Shown in pieces: positions 5,066 to 7,668 of a stretch of 7,668 nucleotides of DNA. Made by a program: the position numbers and the translations under genes. Source of the DNA: Oceanospirillaceae bacterium UBA1126 (GTDB taxonomy: Bacteria; Pseudomonadota; Gammaproteobacteria; Pseudomonadales; Balneatricaceae); the NCBI GenBank assembly GCA_002312935.1, contig DCAT01000068.1:1-7668 (forward strand), written 5' to 3'. Position 1 is the stretch's first letter. Each line of letters starts with the position of its first letter. The notes under the pieces were generated by a model, which worked only from the letters and a program-made list of their open reading frames with translations, was not told the origin of the DNA and did not search any database.

Positions 5066-6997
5066 TTAGCCTTTACCACGCCATGGAATAGTGCGGGTTA
5101 TAACGGCGCGCATAATGAGATCAAACAGAAGACCAAGTACACCTAGGATTATAATCGTCACCCAGATTACTTCGTAATCTGATTGCTTGCGCGCAACGTT
5201 TTCTACAAAACCAATACCTGTAGTTCCTGCCAACATTTCTGCTGCCACCAAGGTACCCCAACACACGCCTATGGAAATACGAATGCCAGTAAGAATCTCG
5301 GGTAGAGAGTTTGGTAAGATAACGCGCCTGAGGATTTGGCGGTGACTAGCACCTAAAGAGTGCGCTGCATGTATTTTAGAAAGCTGTGTCCCCGTGGCGC
5401 CTGTGCGAGCTGATATAACCATAATGGCGAAAGCCACCATAAACAGTAGGAAGATTTTGCCGTCGTCCTGAATGCCAAAAATAGTTAAGATTAATGGAGC
5501 CCATGCTAAAGGTGGAACAGGTCGGTATAGCTCTACCATAGGATCAAAAAAGCCTTTTGCAAAGCGGCTTAAACCCATAAATAACCCAAGTGGAACACCT
5601 AAAATAATGCCAAAAAATAAGCCAATCACTACTCTAATAATGGAGTCCCACATGTGCCCCATAGGTACAGGAATAGAAAAGGAGTCGTAGTTGCCAGTAA
5701 CAAAGTCTTGCACGTTAGATTTGAAGTTGCTTTTAATCTCACCATTTTGGGTGTGACGTGGATAATCACCAGGTACTAGCTCGGCAATCCAGTCTGGCAA
5801 TAGGAAGGCGATCATGCCACCTACAGGTTGCCAACGATACCAAAGTAGTGGGATGTCTTTAAATCCGATATCTGGATCAGCAATACGCATTAAGGTGCCT
5901 AAGGTGTCCGAGGGTTTTGGTAACCAACGACCTGACCCTTGTTCACTGCAAGCACTATTACCGGCCATAATTCGACCACCAGGCATCATCCAAGCATCGA
6001 ATGCTCTTAGACCGCCTTGCTGTGCGATATGAGTTTTATCAAAAGCCACTAAGGAAGATTGAATTTCATCTAAGCTATTGGGTGGGTAGATTGCACCATC
6101 ATCAATACGCTTAAGCATCTTATTTAGTTGGCTATATAGCTTAGTATGAGCTTCTTGTTCTTCGATAGACAAATTGAGGTCTTCTTTAGAACGAGCTTTA
6201 GCGTCTTTAATGCGTGAGTTGATGTCAGCCACTTGCGCTAATAAGTGAGGGCTAGTGTTACGAAGCTTTACAAAGTCTTTAGCAATAAGTCGTATTTCGG
6301 CAGCGACGGCCGCATAGCGATAGCCAAGTGGGGTAGTTGCCAATACAGGAATTTCCTTTCCTGTATCACCCCAACCCGGTTGGGCGTCTGCAGCAGCCTG
6401 CTGAGAAACTGTAGGTGGACCAGGAAAGTCTGGATCATTGAAGTTGGCTGTTAGCCTGTCAATACGCTCAGCGATAGTTTTAAACTCTGTTGCCAAGCTA
6501 GTTTTTATATATACTGGATTAGCTTGGTCAACTAAAGCACTATGTAAACTAGTGAGTATGGCAGCAGCTTCCACTTCTACAGAATGCTTTAGGGCCAGTG
6601 TCTTTAGGTTGTTATTGATACGCTCAAGTTGAGCACTATCTCGTGCAATAAGGTCTGTGCCACGCAAGTTTTGTTTATCAAGTGGGAATTGAGACCGCAT
6701 GGGTTTAATGGCGCTTTCTACCTTAGCGACTTGGCATAATTCGTTAGCCGCTTTTGGGTTATACGCTCGTGCAGCGTCCCAAGAAAAGTAGAACCAGATA
6801 AGCATTACAAAGGACATACCGGTAATGATCCAGTACCAGCCGCCAAGGGCTTTAGCAGGATTACCAAATACTAGGTCAGTTCTCTCTGTGGCCATAACCC
6901 GGCGGCCTTTAACAATAGATAAAGCCAGAGAGATGATTAAACCGATGATAAGAAAAGCAACAATAGTGTTACGTTGTTCAAATAGGAATTCGCTCAT
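5066..6997 (-). CDS. TauC/SsuC-type ABC transporter permease with a large N-terminal extracytoplasmic extension
   Basis: Inner-membrane permease of the nitrate/sulfonate/taurine importer class, 643 residues against the usual 250-290. Membrane segments appear at about 10-30 and 52-72. A long hydrophilic, helix-rich region follows (about 73-385, Gln/Ala/Lys rich with a Pro-Gly linker near 188-212), presumably periplasmic. A possible hydrophobic segment lies at 391-407. The standard permease domain is at about 445-635, with SIIRVVIGLFFGIILGVPLG, a PVPPLAWAPL loop at 493-502, and the ATPase-coupling helix HAAHSLGASHRQILRRVILPNSLPEI spanning 543-568 (key residues A545, G549, P562). Only three Cys occur: C88 and C350 in the extension and C579. 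The ATG at 6997 is preferred over one 14 codons earlier because it forms TAATG with the ATPase stop and follows GGTGGGGGG. The substrate is unproven; a sulfonate or another organosulfur compound would fit the neighbours. Confidence 0.92.
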   Translation of the reverse strand: MSEFLFEQRNTIVAFLIIGLIISLALSIVKGRRVMATERTDLVFGNPAKALGGWYWIITGMSFVMLIWFYFSWDAARAYNPKAANELCQVAKVESAIKPMRSQFPLDKQNLRGTDLIARDSAQLERINNNLKTLALKHSVEVEAAAILTSLHSALVDQANPVYIKTSLATEFKTIAERIDRLTANFNDPDFPGPPTVSQQAAADAQPGWGDTGKEIPVLATTPLGYRYAAVAAEIRLIAKDFVKLRNTSPHLLAQVADINSRIKDAKARSKEDLNLSIEEQEAHTKLYSQLNKMLKRIDDGAIYPPNSLDEIQSSLVAFDKTHIAQQGGLRAFDAWMMPGGRIMAGNSACSEQGSGRWLPKPSDTLGTLMRIADPDIGFKDIPLLWYRWQPVGGMIAFLLPDWIAELVPGDYPRHTQNGEIKSNFKSNVQDFVTGNYDSFSIPVPMGHMWDSIIRVVIGLFFGIILGVPLGLFMGLSRFAKGFFDPMVELYRPVPPLAWAPLILTIFGIQDDGKIFLLFMVAFAIMVISARTGATGTQLSKIHAAHSLGASHRQILRRVILPNSLPEILTGIRISIGVCWGTLVAAEMLAGTTGIGFVENVARKQSDYEVIWVTIIILGVLGLLFDLIMRAVITRTIPWRGKG

Positions 6998-7668
6998 TAT
7001 AGTGACCCCCCACCCATGATTTCTTCTTCCATATCCCAAATCATGGACAGAATTTCTTCTCGGGTTTCGCTGAAATGTTGCGTTTTTTTAATATCGCGAG
7101 GGTCTTGGGTTAAACCCATTTCTGCAAATGGTAAGCGGTATTCTTTGTGCAATCTACCTGGGCGAGGTGCCATTACAAATAAACGCTCGCCTAACATCAG
7201 CGCTTCTTCTACAGAATGGGTAATGATCATGATGGTCTTGCCAGTTTCTTTCCAGATTTTTAATACTAGTGACTGCATTTTTTCACGGGTAAGGGCATCT
7301 AGAGCGCCTAAAGGTTCATCCATAAGGATAAGATCTGGATCGTTAATCAAACAACGAGCCAAGGCAATACGCTGTTGCATACCGCCAGAAAGTTGGTAAG
7401 TGGGTGTGTCACCAAAGCCTGCTAGGCCTACAATTTCTAACCATTCGTCTACTTTTTTCGCTGTTTCAGTTGGATCTGCACCTTTCATGCGTAATCCAAA
7501 GTCTACGTTTTGAGCCACAGTGAGCCATTCAAATAAGGCACCTTGCTGAAATACCATACCTCGATCCACTCCAGGGCCCTGTATTTCCTTACCATCAAGC
7601 TCTACTGAACCGCTGGTGGGGTTAAGAAAGCCTGCGACAATGTTAAGTAGGGTTGTTTTACCACAGCC
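6997..7668 (-). CDS. TauB/SsuB-type ABC transporter ATP-binding protein (5' end outside window)
   Basis: ATPase that drives the adjacent permease; 223 residues are visible and the frame is open to the window edge. It starts inside Walker A (GCGKTTLLN, visible residues 1-9). The rest follows in order: the Q-loop FQQGALFEW (from about residue 40), the signature LSGGMQQR (93-100), Walker B LILMDEP (113-119), the D-loop ALD, and the switch His in IITHSVEEA (H151). All catalytic elements in view are intact. The C-terminal tail is acidic and Met-rich (WDMEEEIMGGG). Its stop overlaps the permease start by one base (TAATG), a sign of translational coupling and fixed stoichiometry. The first, missing gene of the operon is expected to encode a substrate-binding protein. 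The Walker-to-tail pattern places it with nitrate/sulfonate/taurine importers; the ligand is not known. Confidence 0.95.
   Translation of the reverse strand, partial: GCGKTTLLNIVAGFLNPTSGSVELDGKEIQGPGVDRGMVFQQGALFEWLTVAQNVDFGLRMKGADPTETAKKVDEWLEIVGLAGFGDTPTYQLSGGMQQRIALARCLINDPDLILMDEPLGALDALTREKMQSLVLKIWKETGKTIMIITHSVEEALMLGERLFVMAPRPGRLHKEYRLPFAEMGLTQDPRDIKKTQHFSETREEILSMIWDMEEEIMGGGSL

Noticed and set aside
6998..7039. Permease start 14 codons upstream
   Set aside because: It would lie deep inside the ATPase gene; the TAATG junction at 6997 with a G-rich ribosome site is the natural start.
7016..7399. Plus-strand open frame of 127 codons
   Set aside because: It is antisense to the ABC ATPase, whose motifs are unmistakable; no family resemblance of its own.

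Overview
The window reads as part of a chromosome of a sulfur-oxidising, probably marine, gammaproteobacterium. This rests on the reverse-acting APS reductase / ATP sulfurylase gene set, moderate-to-low G+C (roughly low-to-mid 40s percent by eye), and neighbours of gammaproteobacterial type (a SlyD-like FKBP, a ChrR-type cupin). The genus cannot be fixed from the sequence alone.

Plus strand, 1-4111: the 3' part of aprA (APS reductase alpha subunit, cut by the window start). It is followed by a hairpin-rich spacer, an unrecognised 125-residue protein, a SlyD-like FKBP peptidyl-prolyl isomerase without the usual metal-binding tail, and a 53-residue small protein. Next come sat (dissimilatory-type ATP sulfurylase) and a calcineurin-like (class III) phosphodiesterase. 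AprA with its partner AprB would convert sulfite and AMP to APS, and Sat would release sulfate and make ATP from APS and pyrophosphate. The three genes between aprA and sat are candidate accessory functions for this pathway, but only the FKBP has a recognisable family.

Minus strand, 7668-4270: the 3' part of a TauB/SsuB-type ABC ATPase (cut by the window end) overlaps by one base (TAATG) the start of an unusually large TauC/SsuC-type permease. The permease carries about 380 extra N-terminal residues, mostly a predicted extracytoplasmic helical domain. A clear intrinsic terminator follows the permease. Beyond it, also on the minus strand, lies a stand-alone cupin protein related to the C-terminal domain of the anti-sigma factor ChrR. 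It converges on the phosphodiesterase across a 158-base spacer containing an inverted repeat.

Most interesting items: the permease with a large inserted domain and a possible disulfide across it; the small genes sandwiched between aprA and sat; two mutually exclusive hairpins behind aprA; and a perfect but orphan Shine-Dalgarno sequence ahead of sat. No tRNA, rRNA, CRISPR array, transposase or phage gene was seen, and no gene-free stretch exceeds 300 bases.
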